Of a stretch of 64,000 nucleotides of DNA, positions 1 through 8,503 are shown piece by piece; positions within the stretch are counted from its first letter, which is position 1, and every line of letters starts with the position of its first letter. Made by a program: the position numbers and the translations under genes. The notes under the pieces are model-generated. The model saw nothing but the letters and a program-made list of their open reading frames with translations. It was not told the DNA's origin and did not search any database. The stretch lies in the NCBI GenBank assembly GCA_036504215.1, contig DASXVO010000086.1, positions 101,641-165,640 of the forward strand. Reading direction: 5' to 3'. This DNA is from Vicinamibacterales bacterium (GTDB lineage: Bacteria; Acidobacteriota; Vicinamibacteria; Vicinamibacterales; Fen-181).

Positions 1-240
1 CAACGACGAGGCGTGCACCAACTCGATGGCCGCGGCCGCCGGCAGCGCACGATCCGCGGACCCGGCCACCTCGGCGGCCAGCAGCGTGAGCACGGCCCGC
101 ACGCGTTTGGACGGCGCAAACAGCGTGTACCGCATCGCCCGGTGCAGCACCTGCGGCCGATCGGTCTCGGGCGGCGTCACGCGATTGAGTTCACGCTCGA
201 TAGAGGCGATGTGCTCGGCGATGAAGGGCGGGAGCTTCAT
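1..240 (-). CDS. Polyprenyl (geranylgeranyl/farnesyl-type) diphosphate synthase, C-terminus cut off by window edge
   Basis: Eighty N-terminal codons of a trans-prenyltransferase that would condense isopentenyl diphosphate onto allylic diphosphates for quinone or undecaprenyl side chains. The ATG is at 240 and the frame is open to base 1. The visible sequence has the family's opening: an N-terminal helix, then MRYTLFAPSKRVRAVLTLL (the 'MRYSLFAGGKRLRPVL' region that binds IPP through Lys/Arg), then LPAAAAIELVHASSL, which leads into the first Asp-rich motif lying outside the window. It starts 82 bases after the cysG stop on the same strand, so it could be a distal operon member. A -10-like TAAGAT on the minus strand (267 to 262) could equally give it its own promoter. 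Exact chain-length specificity cannot be judged. Confidence 0.82.
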   Translation of the reverse strand, partial: MKLPPFIAEHIASIERELNRVTPPETDRPQVLHRAMRYTLFAPSKRVRAVLTLLAAEVAGSADRALPAAAAIELVHASSL

Positions 241-322
241 GGTTCAATCGGCAACCACCCCATCTTACATTGGAAGAAGGGCGGCGTATGTCGGAGGATG
301 GGCGCGTCATCCCGCCGATTCG

Positions 323-1723
323 CTATCCGTCCATCGGCCGGTCTGGCGGCGTCGGGGCGACGAACCAATCCAGCTTCTCGCGCAGGCTGACGACCCCGCC
401 GACAACGATGATCGCCGGCGGCGCGAGCCCGGCACGGCCGGCCTGGTCCGCAATGCTGGCCAACGGGGCGACGACCGTTCGCTGCGCCGCCGTCGTCCCG
501 TTCTCGATGACTGCCACCGGGCACTGCGGATCGCGACCGTGGTCGAGCAGCTCCTTCGCGATGGCCGCCAGATTGTGCAGGCCCATGAAGATGACGAGTG
601 AGGCCGACGATTTCGCGTGACGCGCCCAGTCCACGGGCACCGGGGCGGTGCCGCATGCATGCCCGGTCACGAAGACCAGTTCAGACGTGAAGTCCCGGTG
701 TGTGAGCGGAATGCCGGCGTAGGCGGGCACCGCCACGCCCGCGCTCACGCCCGGCACGACCTCGTACGCGATGCCGGCCTGCCGAAGCGCCTCGGCCTCC
801 TCGCCGCCGCGTCCGAAGATGAACGGATCGCCGCCCTTGAGCCGGACCACCGTTCGTCCCGCCTGCGCCTGTTCGATGAGGAGGCTGTTGATCTCGGACT
901 GCGGTCGCGTGTGGTGCCTGTCTCGCTTGCCCACGTAGATCCGGCTGGCACCAGGCTTGGATAGATCGAGCAACGACGGATCCACCAACGCGTCGTAGAC
1001 GATTGTGTCGGCAGCCTGGAGAAGACGACGGCCCTTGACCGTCAGCAGCTCGGGATCGCCGGGACCGGCGCCGACGAGAAAGACCTTTCCGTTCGACGAC
1101 CTCGCGGGGGCCGGTTCACGCCTCGCGCGCGCGCCACCAAGTTCCGTGAGAATCGCGTCCATCTGCGCCCGCTCCTCGGACGGCGAGCGCCCTTCGGCCT
1201 TGCAGCGGTCGCGCAGTTCACCGAGCCGCGCCGCCGCGTCCGCGTAGGCCGGTCCGAACCGCGCCTCGATCTCTTCCCGGATGTAGCGCGCGAGTGCCGG
1301 GCTGCGTCCGTTGGTGGAGATGGCGATGGTCAGATCGCCGCGACGGACAACGGCCGGGCTGATGAAGTCGCAGAGTTCAGGGTCGTCCACCGCGTTGAAC
1401 CAGATACCCAGCTCGCGCGCTTCGGCTTGCACGGCACGATTCACCTGGGGATCCGACGCGGTCGCGTAGGCAAGACGGGCGCCGTGCAGGTCTCCGTTCC
1501 GGTAGCCGCGGCGCTCGAGCGTCAACTGCCCTGCGGCGCTCCATCGGTCGACGCGGTCCGTCACCTCCGGGCTCACGACGGTTACGCGGGCGCCCGCGCC
1601 GATCAACGACTCGACCTTGCGTTCCGCGATCGTGCCGCCGCCGATGACCACGACCGGCTGGCCGCTCAGATCGATGAAGATCGGATGGACCCACGTGGTT
1701 CGCCGTTCAGCCCCGACAGTCAT
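323..1723 (-). CDS. cysG: Sirohaem synthase: precorrin-2 dehydrogenase/ferrochelatase fused to uroporphyrinogen-III C-methyltransferase
   Basis: Bifunctional cytoplasmic enzyme, 466 residues, close to the usual CysG length. The N-terminal part (about 12-150) is the NAD-dependent precorrin-2 dehydrogenase/ferrochelatase, shown by VVVIGGGTIAERKVESL (24-40) and the STNGRSPALARYIREEIE segment (136-153). A dimerisation region follows. The C-terminal part from about 212 is the SAM-dependent uroporphyrinogen-III methyltransferase, with VFLVGAGPGDPELL (214-227) and VRLKGGDPFIFGRGGEE (293-309). It therefore converts uroporphyrinogen III to sirohaem, the DsrAB cofactor. It lies 30 bases after dsrN, the predicted sirohaem amidase, so the two genes form a cofactor module at the 3' end of the dsr operon. 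The ATG is preceded only by a weak ribosome site. Confidence 0.95.
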   Translation of the reverse strand: MTVGAERRTTWVHPIFIDLSGQPVVVIGGGTIAERKVESLIGAGARVTVVSPEVTDRVDRWSAAGQLTLERRGYRNGDLHGARLAYATASDPQVNRAVQAEARELGIWFNAVDDPELCDFISPAVVRRGDLTIAISTNGRSPALARYIREEIEARFGPAYADAAARLGELRDRCKAEGRSPSEERAQMDAILTELGGARARREPAPARSSNGKVFLVGAGPGDPELLTVKGRRLLQAADTIVYDALVDPSLLDLSKPGASRIYVGKRDRHHTRPQSEINSLLIEQAQAGRTVVRLKGGDPFIFGRGGEEAEALRQAGIAYEVVPGVSAGVAVPAYAGIPLTHRDFTSELVFVTGHACGTAPVPVDWARHAKSSASLVIFMGLHNLAAIAKELLDHGRDPQCPVAVIENGTTAAQRTVVAPLASIADQAGRAGLAPPAIIVVGGVVSLREKLDWFVAPTPPDRPMDG

Positions 1724-1753
1724 TTCACCATCCCGATTCCGCCCCGCACCGCC

Positions 1754-3208
1754 TCATCGACCGGCCGCCTTCGTCGCGGCGGCCACCAGCCCGTCCGCCC
1801 ATGCTGGCGCGCCGAGTGCGTGCAGATGCGTGTAGCTCGCCCACACGTTGCCAACCACGATCCCGTCCCGGCCTCCACCGCAGCCCGTGCCGCGCTCGAT
1901 CGCGCAGGCCGTAGGAAGGTCGCCTGGAACGCGGTCTCCGGCGCCGACGATGCGCGAGTAGTGGAACTCGTGCCCTCTCAGTTCCTGGCCGCCTCCGAAG
2001 AACGGGTTGTCGCGGTCCACGCGAAGCCTGACGTACCCGTGGCCCTGCGGGCGGGAACCGACTTCCACGTCGATCGGCAGCACGTCCGCCATGTCGTGAC
2101 GGCGGCCCTGCCAGATGACGCTCCGGGCCAGGAGCATCAACCCGCCGCACTCCGCGTAGATTGGCAGCCCGGCTTTCGCGCCGGCCCGGATCGACGTTCT
2201 GAGCGACACGTTGGCGGAGAGGGCGTTCGCATGCGTCTCCGGGAAGCCGCCGCCGATGTACAGCGCATCGAGGTGACCAGGCAACGGCTCGCCCGACAGC
2301 GACGAGATGGGGACGAGCGTCGCGCCGCGCGCCGCCAGGGCCTCGAGATTTTCGGGATAGTAGAAGCTGAACGCGGAATCGCAGACGTACCCGATCGTCG
2401 GACCGGCACCGACGTCGCGGAACGCGTTCTTCCTGGACGAGTCGTTCGCGCGCCACATCGCCTGCGGAGGGCATTCCGCTGGTCCGGCTGCGCGGGCTGC
2501 CTCAATCAGCGCGCCCACGTTCACGTGTTGTCGGACCGCGTCGAGAGCGACGCGGCCGGCCTCCTCGATGGCTGGGTGCTCGGCTGGAGTGATGAGCCCC
2601 AAGTGCCGCCCCGGTAACCGCGCATCGTCCAGCCGGGGAATCGCACCCAGCACGGGAATGCCGCACTCGCGCTCGATCGCCTGCCGTACAACCGATTCGT
2701 GGCGCTCGCCCGCCACCTGGTTCAGGATGACGCCCGCCAGCGCGAGATCCGGGTCGAGCGCCTGGCAGCCGCGCACGCACGCGGCCGCGGTCCGCGTCAT
2801 CTTCCGGACATTCAGGACGAGCACGACAGGCGCGGCGAGCGCTTTCGCCAGCACGGCGGTACTGTCCGTGCCAGCGACGTCGGCCCCGTCGAACAGGCCC
2901 CGGTTGCCTTCGATGAGGTTCAGCGCCTCGTCGCGCGCTGCAGAGGCGGACCGTCCGTCGAGCGCGTGGCGGAAGAACGACGCGACCGCGCCCGCCGTCC
3001 CCATCAGGAACGTGTCGAGATTGCGAACCACGTCGTCGGACGCCCATCGCAACCAGGCGGCGTCGATGTAATCCGGTCCCTTCTTGAAGGCGCGAACACG
3101 GCAACCGGCTGCCCGCGCAGCCAGTGCCACGCCAATCGACACGAAGGTCTTGCCGGCATCCCCAGAGAGGCCCGCAATCACGAGACGGGGAAAGGCTTCG
3201 CCGTTCAT
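1754..3208 (-). CDS. dsrN: DsrN: glutamine-dependent sirohaem amidase (cobyrinate a,c-diamide synthase family)
   Basis: This 484-residue protein has the CobB/CbiA layout. An N-terminal dethiobiotin-synthetase-like ATPase domain carries GLSGDAGKT at 13-21. A C-terminal type-I glutamine amidotransferase domain has the nucleophile in YAECGGLMLL (Cys354) and the catalytic His in GHEFHYS (412-418). Alone it could be a cobalamin enzyme. Its position directly after dsrP and before cysG identifies it as DsrN, which in the known Dsr pathway amidates sirohaem to the sirohaem-amide bound by DsrAB. I chose ATG 3208 because it overlaps the dsrP stop as ATGA; an in-frame start five codons upstream (3223) would lie inside a heptad-repeat tract. 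No other cobalamin genes are nearby. Confidence 0.88.
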   Translation of the reverse strand: MNGEAFPRLVIAGLSGDAGKTFVSIGVALAARAAGCRVRAFKKGPDYIDAAWLRWASDDVVRNLDTFLMGTAGAVASFFRHALDGRSASAARDEALNLIEGNRGLFDGADVAGTDSTAVLAKALAAPVVLVLNVRKMTRTAAACVRGCQALDPDLALAGVILNQVAGERHESVVRQAIERECGIPVLGAIPRLDDARLPGRHLGLITPAEHPAIEEAGRVALDAVRQHVNVGALIEAARAAGPAECPPQAMWRANDSSRKNAFRDVGAGPTIGYVCDSAFSFYYPENLEALAARGATLVPISSLSGEPLPGHLDALYIGGGFPETHANALSANVSLRTSIRAGAKAGLPIYAECGGLMLLARSVIWQGRRHDMADVLPIDVEVGSRPQGHGYVRLRVDRDNPFFGGGQELRGHEFHYSRIVGAGDRVPGDLPTACAIERGTGCGGGRDGIVVGNVWASYTHLHALGAPAWADGLVAAATKAAGR

Positions 3209-4398
3209 GATCTGCCCGGGCACTCCTCGCTCCTGGCCCCCGACTCCTGGCTCCTGACTCCCGAGGTAATCCTCAAGAACGCCGTCACCATCAATGCGCC
3301 GAGCGCCCAGATGCCGATGGTAATCGTCAGTTCAGGGAACGTTGGCGAGTAGTCGAACACGGCTCCAAGCGCCGAAGGCACGAGGCCGCCGACGATCAGG
3401 CCGAGCCCCTTGTCGATCCACAGACCGACAAACGTCGCCAGGCACGCGACAACCAGCGTCCCCTCCCTGGCCCGCGTTCGCGGCGCCAGCAGCAGCCCGA
3501 GCGCGAGCGCCAAGAGCCCGGCGGAGCTCCACATCCAGGGCACCAGGGCGGCGTGGCCCGCGAGGCCCGCATAGAGATACCGGAAGTGCGCCACGTGCTC
3601 CGGAACCTGGCTGTAGAAGACCGTGAACACCTCGACCAGGACGAGGAATACGTGAACGGTCACCGCGTACGCGACAAGCACGGCCAGTTTCTGGAGCGCC
3701 TCCCGGCCGACATCGACGAGCCTCAGTCGACGGGCCACGAGGCACAACAGGATCAGCAGCGCCGGACCGGCTGCGAACGCCGATGCGAGGAAACGCGGCG
3801 CGAGGATGGCGGTCAGCCAGAATGACCGTCCGGGCAGGCCGCTGTAGAGGAACGCGGTGACGGTATGGATGCTGATCGCCCAGGGGATCGACACGATGAT
3901 CACGGGCCGGATCCACCGAGGTGGTGCGATGTCGTTCCTCTCGGCTTCGAGCGTCACGCGGGTGATCAGCACATTGAGCAGCAGATAGCCGGCCAGCGCC
4001 GCCATGTCCCAGAACATCATCGATCCGGGCGTGGGATGGAGCAGCACGTTGAGCACGCGCGAGGGCCGCCCCATGTCGACCACGATGAACAGGACGCACA
4101 TCGTCACGGCCGCTATGGCGAGGAACTCGCCGAGAATCGTGACGCGGCCGAACACACGGAAGTCGTGAAGGTAGTAGGGCAGCACGACCATGACGGCAGA
4201 CGCAGCCACGCCCACGAGGAACGTGAACTGGGCGATGTAGAGGCCCCAGACGATGTCGCGGCTCAGCCCGGTGATGCCCAGGCCGGCCTGCAGCTGCAGC
4301 CAGTAGCACCACGCGCCCACGCACACGACGGCCAGCAGCGCGCCGGTCCACGCCCAGTATCCTCGTCCGCCGCGCAGCGCTTTCTCGAGCATGAACAT
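3205..4398 (-). CDS. dsrP: DsrP: NrfD-like integral membrane quinol-interacting subunit of DsrMKJOP
   Basis: A 397-residue polytopic membrane protein of the NrfD/PsrC family with about ten hydrophobic segments, for example WTGALLAVVCVGAWCYWL, YIAQFTFLVGVAASAVMVVL and IYSGL-flanked helices. It is expected to exchange electrons between membrane quinol and the periplasmic Fe-S protein DsrO. It is encoded directly after dsrO (66-base gap) and overlaps dsrN by four bases. The ATG at 4398 has AGGA eight bases upstream; a second ATG two codons later is possible. The last ~20 residues (SGVRSQESGARSEECPGRS) are hydrophilic, repetitive and encoded by a heptad array, so they are unlikely to belong to the conserved fold. 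Confidence 0.93.
   Translation of the reverse strand: MFMLEKALRGGRGYWAWTGALLAVVCVGAWCYWLQLQAGLGITGLSRDIVWGLYIAQFTFLVGVAASAVMVVLPYYLHDFRVFGRVTILGEFLAIAAVTMCVLFIVVDMGRPSRVLNVLLHPTPGSMMFWDMAALAGYLLLNVLITRVTLEAERNDIAPPRWIRPVIIVSIPWAISIHTVTAFLYSGLPGRSFWLTAILAPRFLASAFAAGPALLILLCLVARRLRLVDVGREALQKLAVLVAYAVTVHVFLVLVEVFTVFYSQVPEHVAHFRYLYAGLAGHAALVPWMWSSAGLLALALGLLLAPRTRAREGTLVVACLATFVGLWIDKGLGLIVGGLVPSALGAVFDYSPTFPELTITIGIWALGALMVTAFLRITSGVRSQESGARSEECPGRS
3222..3263. repeat. Degenerate heptanucleotide array inside the 3' end of dsrP
   Basis: Six consecutive 7-base units read on the + strand: ACTCCTC, GCTCCTG, GCCCCCG, ACTCCTG, GCTCCTG, ACTCCCG. They encode the low-complexity Ser/Glu/Arg C-terminal tail of DsrP, just before the dsrN start. 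The repeat appears to have entered the coding sequence or replaced the original 3' end of the gene. The same kind of tract occurs at 4409, 13155, 26455 and 60394. Confidence 0.75.
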
Positions 4399-4408
4399 CG
4401 ATAATCCT

Positions 4409-4436
4409 GGCTTGCGGCGTCCGGCCTGCGGTCATC
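4409..4436. repeat. Short degenerate heptad tract between dsrO and dsrP
   Basis: Four consecutive heptamers (GGCTTGC, GGCGTCC, GGCCTGC, GGTCATC, + strand) fill the middle of the 66-base dsrO-dsrP spacer, upstream of the dsrP ribosome site. The short length makes this the weakest member of the heptad series. Confidence 0.5.
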
Positions 4437-4464
4437 GCCACGCCGCCTCGAGCCCAGGCCAGCC

Positions 4465-5202
4465 CTAGATGAGGTAGTACACCTGCGGCCTGGTCCCCAA
4501 CTCCGGTTTGCGGCGCATCGTGTAGCGTGAACCTGTCAATTGTCGAATCGGCGACGCCGGATCACGGAGGTCGCCGAAAACGATCGCCCGTTCGGGGCAG
4601 GCCTCGACGCACAACGGCTGTTCGCCGCGCGCCAGCCTCTCGTCGCAGAACGTGCACTTCTCGACGACGCCCTTGGTCCGCGTGGGATACCCGGGGTCCA
4701 GCGTGGTGACGTGCGGGCGCGGGTCGACCCAGTTGAAGGAGCGTGAGCCATACGGACACGCCGCCATACAGTAGCGGCAGCCGATACACCGATGCTCGTC
4801 CATCATCACCACGCCGTCCTCACGTTTCCACGTCGCCCTGGTCGGGCAGACGCGAACGCAGGGAGGGTTCTCACAATGGTTGCAGAGCACGAGCACGGGG
4901 CGTCCACCTAGCGGCGCCATGCCCTCCCCACCATCCTCGCTGGCGAAGGCGTCCTCGGCCCGCTCCTTCCAGATCCACTTCACCTCGTGCTCGCGGTCCG
5001 GGATCGGCGGTACATTGTGCGCCCGATGACACGCGTCGATGCAGGCACGGCAACCGTCCTTTTGCAGACATTTGCCCGGATCGATGGCCATCGCCAATCG
5101 ACGCCCGCCCGTACCAGCGGTTGCGCAGCCCATGATGGTGCCGGCCGCCGCCCCGAGGGTCGAGAGACTTGCCAGACGGAGGAAGCATCGGCGCGTGGTC
5201 AT
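4465..5202 (-). CDS. dsrO: DsrO: Tat-exported periplasmic ferredoxin-like [4Fe-4S] protein
   Basis: A 245-residue protein with a twin-arginine signal (TTRRCFLRLASLSTLG) followed by IMGC, which might be a lipobox. The mature part has four [4Fe-4S] cysteine clusters: CLQKDGCRACIDAC, CNHCENPPCVRVC, CIGCRYCMAAC and CTFC with CVEAC. This is the arrangement of DsrO/NrfC-type electron-transfer subunits that partner NrfD-like proteins. It should pass electrons between DsrP and the haem protein DsrJ on the outer face of the membrane. ATG 5202 overlaps the dsrJ stop as ATGA, which fixes the start; the longer open frame upstream is the dsrJ shadow. Confidence 0.94.
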   Translation of the reverse strand: MTTRRCFLRLASLSTLGAAAGTIMGCATAGTGGRRLAMAIDPGKCLQKDGCRACIDACHRAHNVPPIPDREHEVKWIWKERAEDAFASEDGGEGMAPLGGRPVLVLCNHCENPPCVRVCPTRATWKREDGVVMMDEHRCIGCRYCMAACPYGSRSFNWVDPRPHVTTLDPGYPTRTKGVVEKCTFCDERLARGEQPLCVEACPERAIVFGDLRDPASPIRQLTGSRYTMRRKPELGTRPQVYYLI

Positions 5203-5579
5203 CGTGATTCCTTGCCGGCCACGTGGCACTCCCAGCACGCGGGTTTCACGCTGACGTACGCGTGGCAGCGGTCGCAGAAACCGGCCTTCTGGTGACAGCC
5301 CAGGCACGTGCCGGTCAGGCTCATCCGAAACTGCCGACCATCGTTCGTCGTCATCATCCGGACACCCGTACGCACGACCGAGTCGCGCCAGTCGGCCAGC
5401 AACCGCATGTGCGTGCGTCGCATGACGTCGGTCGGCGCCACGCACTTCGTCTCGCCCACGGGACGAACCAGAACGGGCCCGTCTGACACCGGATGGCTGG
5501 CCCGCGCGCTCCAGGCGGGCCAGGTGACCGCCGCCAGGAACCCCACGAGGCCGGCGAGAATCAGCGCCCGCTCACGCAC
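5199..5579 (-). CDS. dsrJ: DsrJ: periplasmic trihaem cytochrome c
   Basis: A 126-residue protein with an uncleaved or cleaved N-terminal membrane segment (ALILAGLVGFLAAVTW) and exactly three CxxCH haem motifs near the C-terminus (CLGCH, CDRCH, CWECH). GETKCVAPTDVMRRTHM places a cysteine at residue 46. In characterised DsrJ a conserved Cys at this point serves as the unusual distal ligand of one haem, so the special haem appears to be kept. The gene overlaps dsrK by eight bases and dsrO by four, indicating translational coupling inside the DsrMKJOP complex genes. Confidence 0.95.
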   Translation of the reverse strand: MRERALILAGLVGFLAAVTWPAWSARASHPVSDGPVLVRPVGETKCVAPTDVMRRTHMRLLADWRDSVVRTGVRMMTTNDGRQFRMSLTGTCLGCHQKAGFCDRCHAYVSVKPACWECHVAGKESR

Positions 5580-7191
5580 GGTCCGCCCCTTCGACGTGCG
5601 CGAGCGGGTCCCCGCGCAGATCCGTCGTCCTGGTCCTCTCGCCCTTCATGACGAGGGCGTTGCCCACCAACTCGTGTACACCGGCCACCTCGACGCCCGG
5701 CACCCAATACTCCAGTAGCGGCGGCAGCGTCGCCTTGTCCACGGCGCAGATACAGGCCAGCAAGTTCGTGCCGAACCGGTCGCGCACGTATTTCACGGCA
5801 CTGGCGCGCGGCAACCCACCGCGCATCCGCATCTCGAAATTCTCGTCGGTGCCGAGCCCCGCGCCGCTGCCGCAGCAGAAGGTCTGCTCGCGGATCGTGT
5901 TCTCAGGCATCTCGTGGAAGGCGTTGAGCACGTGGCGCAGGATGAACCGCGGTTCCTCGTACAATCCCATGGCCCGTGCCGGGTTGCACGAGTCGTGAAA
6001 CGTCGCGTTCCAGTGGTCGTTGCGCGACGGATCGAGCGACAGCTTCCCGTGCTCGATCAGGTCTGCCGTGAACTCGCAGATGTGCAGCATCCTGGTCGAT
6101 GCCGCGTGCTCGAACCGGGTCCCCGTGGCCGGCGAGACGGGCACCTCGAGGAAGTCCGCCGGCCCGTTCATCGTGTCCATGTATTGATGGACGACGCGCC
6201 ACATGTGTCCGCACTCGCCACCGAGAATCCACTTCACGCCAAGACGCTTCGCCTCCGCGTACAGCTTGGCGTTGAGGCGCTTGACCATCTCGTGGGATGA
6301 GAAGAGGCCGAAGTTGCCGCCCTCGGAGGCGTACGCGCTGAAGGTGTAGTCGACGCCCGCCTCGTGCAGCACCATCAGGTAGCCGAGCAGCGTGAAGTAG
6401 TGCGGCGACCCGAAGTAGTCGGCCGACGGAACGACGAGCAGGACCTCCGCGCCTTTCCGGTTGATCGGCGCGTCGACCCGGATGCCCGTCAACTCCTCCA
6501 GTTCGTCCACGGCGAAGTCGAGGCTGTCCTTGAAGCCGTGCGGCTGGATGCCGAGATGGTTGCCCACACGGTCGCAGTTGGCCGCCGGCTCGATGACCCA
6601 GTTGATGTTGCAGCCGACGAGGTTCAGCAACTCGCGGCCGATCATCGTGATCTCGGCCGTATCGATGCCATAGGGGCAGAAGACCGAGCAGCGGCGGCAT
6701 TCGGTGCACTGATAGAAGTAGTAGAACCACTCCTTCACGACGTCCTCGGTCAGGTCCCGCGCGCCAGCCAGCGGTCCGAGAAGACGCCCCGCGACGGTGA
6801 AGTAGCGTCGATAGACCGACCGGATCAACTCGGCCCTGAGGACGGGGGTGTTCTTGGGATCGCCCGAGCCGAGGTAGAAGTGGCACTTGTCCGCGCAGGC
6901 GCCACAACGAACGCAGATGTCCATGAACAGCCGGAAGGACCGGTAGCGATCGAGCCGCTCCTTCATGCCGTCGAGGATGATCTGCTGCCAGCCGGCCGGA
7001 AGCTTCCAGTCGGCGTCGGTCGGCTGCCATTGCCGGGGGTTCGGCAGGCCGAGGTATTCGAGGCTTCGAGCGTGCGCCGCGTGGTTGAACGTGCCCTTGC
7101 GGAACTCGACGAACGGATCGCGCCAGGCGCGGCGTGGAAGCGCCTGCTCAACGGCGGCGAGGTGTGCGGGATTCGGCTTGTCTAGGGACAT
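5572..7191 (-). CDS. dsrK: DsrK: HdrD-like catalytic Fe-S subunit of DsrMKJOP
   Basis: A 539-residue cytoplasmic protein related to heterodisulfide reductase HdrD. Two ferredoxin-type cluster motifs lie at 93-103 (CVRCGACADKC) and 162-172 (CTECRRCSVFC). The C-terminal CCG-type region contains DSCNPARAMGLYEE and FCCGSGAGLG, which in this family hold the catalytic [4Fe-4S] centre for disulfide/trisulfide chemistry on DsrC. ATG 7191 overlaps the dsrM stop by ten bases and gives the family's start. An in-frame start 34 codons upstream lies wholly inside dsrM and is rejected. It is the cytoplasmic exit point for electrons taken from menaquinol by DsrM. Confidence 0.95.
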   Translation of the reverse strand: MSLDKPNPAHLAAVEQALPRRAWRDPFVEFRKGTFNHAAHARSLEYLGLPNPRQWQPTDADWKLPAGWQQIILDGMKERLDRYRSFRLFMDICVRCGACADKCHFYLGSGDPKNTPVLRAELIRSVYRRYFTVAGRLLGPLAGARDLTEDVVKEWFYYFYQCTECRRCSVFCPYGIDTAEITMIGRELLNLVGCNINWVIEPAANCDRVGNHLGIQPHGFKDSLDFAVDELEELTGIRVDAPINRKGAEVLLVVPSADYFGSPHYFTLLGYLMVLHEAGVDYTFSAYASEGGNFGLFSSHEMVKRLNAKLYAEAKRLGVKWILGGECGHMWRVVHQYMDTMNGPADFLEVPVSPATGTRFEHAASTRMLHICEFTADLIEHGKLSLDPSRNDHWNATFHDSCNPARAMGLYEEPRFILRHVLNAFHEMPENTIREQTFCCGSGAGLGTDENFEMRMRGGLPRASAVKYVRDRFGTNLLACICAVDKATLPPLLEYWVPGVEVAGVHELVGNALVMKGERTRTTDLRGDPLAHVEGADRA

Positions 7192-8126
7192 GCGTCGGGA
7201 TCCCTCTCGAGCGGCAGGCCCGCCGTTCGCATCTTCTCTCTGAACTCGTCCTCCCACTCCTGATAGGTGTGAACCTTGACAGGGGCGTTCCACGGGTTCA
7301 CGTGGCGGCGACGCCGGCTGTCATTGGCCTGGTTGCGCGTGGGGCTGAGCCACACACCCGCCGCGTGCATCAGCTTGGTGAACGGGAACATTCCCACACA
7401 CAACGACACCGACAGCAGGTGCAGGACGAACCAGGTGCCCGGCGCGGCCGGCGCGGTCGGCCGCAACGCGGCCAGGCTCAACGTGAATTGCTCGATTGCC
7501 GCCAGGTCCGGCCGCACGACGTAGCGCATCACGACACCCGTGCCCGCGCTCGCCAGGAGCAGCAGCAAGACGACGTAGTCGATTGGGAGCGACAGATAGC
7601 GCAGCAGCGGATTCCAGAGCCGGCGGACGAGCAGGTAGGTCAACGCACCGAGGACGACGACATCCGAGACATACCAGACCGGTGATCCGACCTCCAGAAA
7701 CCCGTCGACCGACGCCAGCACTGTGGCCACGACGGGCGCCGGTTCCACGAACAGCCGCAGGTGCCTGAGGACGATCACCAGCAGCGCCCAATGAAACGCC
7801 ATCGCCCCGAGCCAGAGCGCCTTCCGCTCGATGAACGCCAGTCGCCCGACCGGGCCGCCGGCAGGCTGCAGCCGCCGGACGCGCGTATCCCTGAACAACG
7901 AGCGGAAGAGCAGCACCTCGAGCAACATCCGGCCCGCGACGCCCAGCCAGCCCCGGGGGCTCTCCAGCCGGCCCGGCGCAATCCAGGTCAACGATGCCTG
8001 CTGACCGCTCGTCGTGGGAATCCGGAACGGCACGGGCGTCGCTGCCCAGCGCCACACACGCCACGCCACGCCGCCGAGAAACAGCGCGGCGGCGGCATAC
8101 GGCAACACGATGAGCAGCACGGTCAT
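7182..8126 (-). CDS. dsrM: DsrM: dihaem b membrane subunit (NarI-like) of DsrMKJOP
   Basis: A 314-residue membrane protein of the respiratory nitrate reductase gamma/HdrE family. It has an N-terminal helix, then a soluble stretch, then about four to five further helices (AMAFHWALLVIVLRHLRLF, VVVLGALTYLLVRRLW, YVVLLLLLASAGTGVVMRYV, FVLHLLSVSLCVGMFPFTKL) carrying His residues suited to b-haem ligation. It oxidises quinol and donates to DsrK. The C-terminal PWNAPVKVHTYQEWEDEFREKM tail is the usual DsrM cytoplasmic tail. The ATG overlaps the preceding gene's stop as ATGA, and the 3' end overlaps dsrK. Confidence 0.93.
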   Translation of the reverse strand: MTVLLIVLPYAAAALFLGGVAWRVWRWAATPVPFRIPTTSGQQASLTWIAPGRLESPRGWLGVAGRMLLEVLLFRSLFRDTRVRRLQPAGGPVGRLAFIERKALWLGAMAFHWALLVIVLRHLRLFVEPAPVVATVLASVDGFLEVGSPVWYVSDVVVLGALTYLLVRRLWNPLLRYLSLPIDYVVLLLLLASAGTGVVMRYVVRPDLAAIEQFTLSLAALRPTAPAAPGTWFVLHLLSVSLCVGMFPFTKLMHAAGVWLSPTRNQANDSRRRRHVNPWNAPVKVHTYQEWEDEFREKMRTAGLPLERDPDACP

Positions 8127-8503
8127 TTCACCAGTCGTTCCATGAGGCGACGCGCGACGTAGGTGCGGCGCGAGGCCTCGTGTTCGCGAATCGCACGGAT
8201 GCGGTCGCGGTGCGCCTCGAACAACCGCTCAGCGACGTCGCGCATGGTTGCGAGACGCGACCGCACCAGCGCCGCGTCGCCCGCGGCGGCACGCTCCCGG
8301 GCGGCGCACTCCACGGAGGCCAGGACGTCCACGGCCTCGGCGGAAGTCGATACCTGGACGGCGCGCAGGCGCGCGACCGGATCGAGCGCCCGCCAGACGA
8401 TCGCCTCGTCCATGGGACCGAGCACCTGCTCGAGGAGGACCGGCAGGTGCTCGCGCAAGATGGCATCGACCGGGTTGTGAAACGGATCGTGAATCTCCGC
8501 CAT
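8123..8503 (-). CDS. RsbRD_N-like small protein between dsrD and dsrM
   Basis: A 126-residue soluble, highly charged, mostly helical protein with no cofactor motif. The sequence from MAEIHDPFHNPVDAILREHL through LDPVARLRAVQ to the C-terminal REHEASRRTYVARRLMERLV resembles the RsbRD N-terminal domain proteins annotated beside dsrM in several sulfate reducers. That family match is from memory and moderate. The function is unknown; a regulatory or assembly role for DsrMKJOP is inference. ATG 8503 begins exactly where conservation seems to start. An ATG at 8611 would add 36 Arg-rich residues and shrink the gap to dsrD from 144 to 36 bases. Its stop overlaps the dsrM ATG (ATGA). Confidence 0.7.
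   Translation of the reverse strand: MAEIHDPFHNPVDAILREHLPVLLEQVLGPMDEAIVWRALDPVARLRAVQVSTSAEAVDVLASVECAARERAAAGDAALVRSRLATMRDVAERLFEAHRDRIRAIREHEASRRTYVARRLMERLVK

Noticed and set aside
1754..3208. Cobalamin-pathway CobB/CbiA instead of DsrN
   Set aside because: The fold is the same, but no other cobalamin gene is present and the gene lies between dsrP and cysG in an overlapping operon, which fits sirohaem amidation better.
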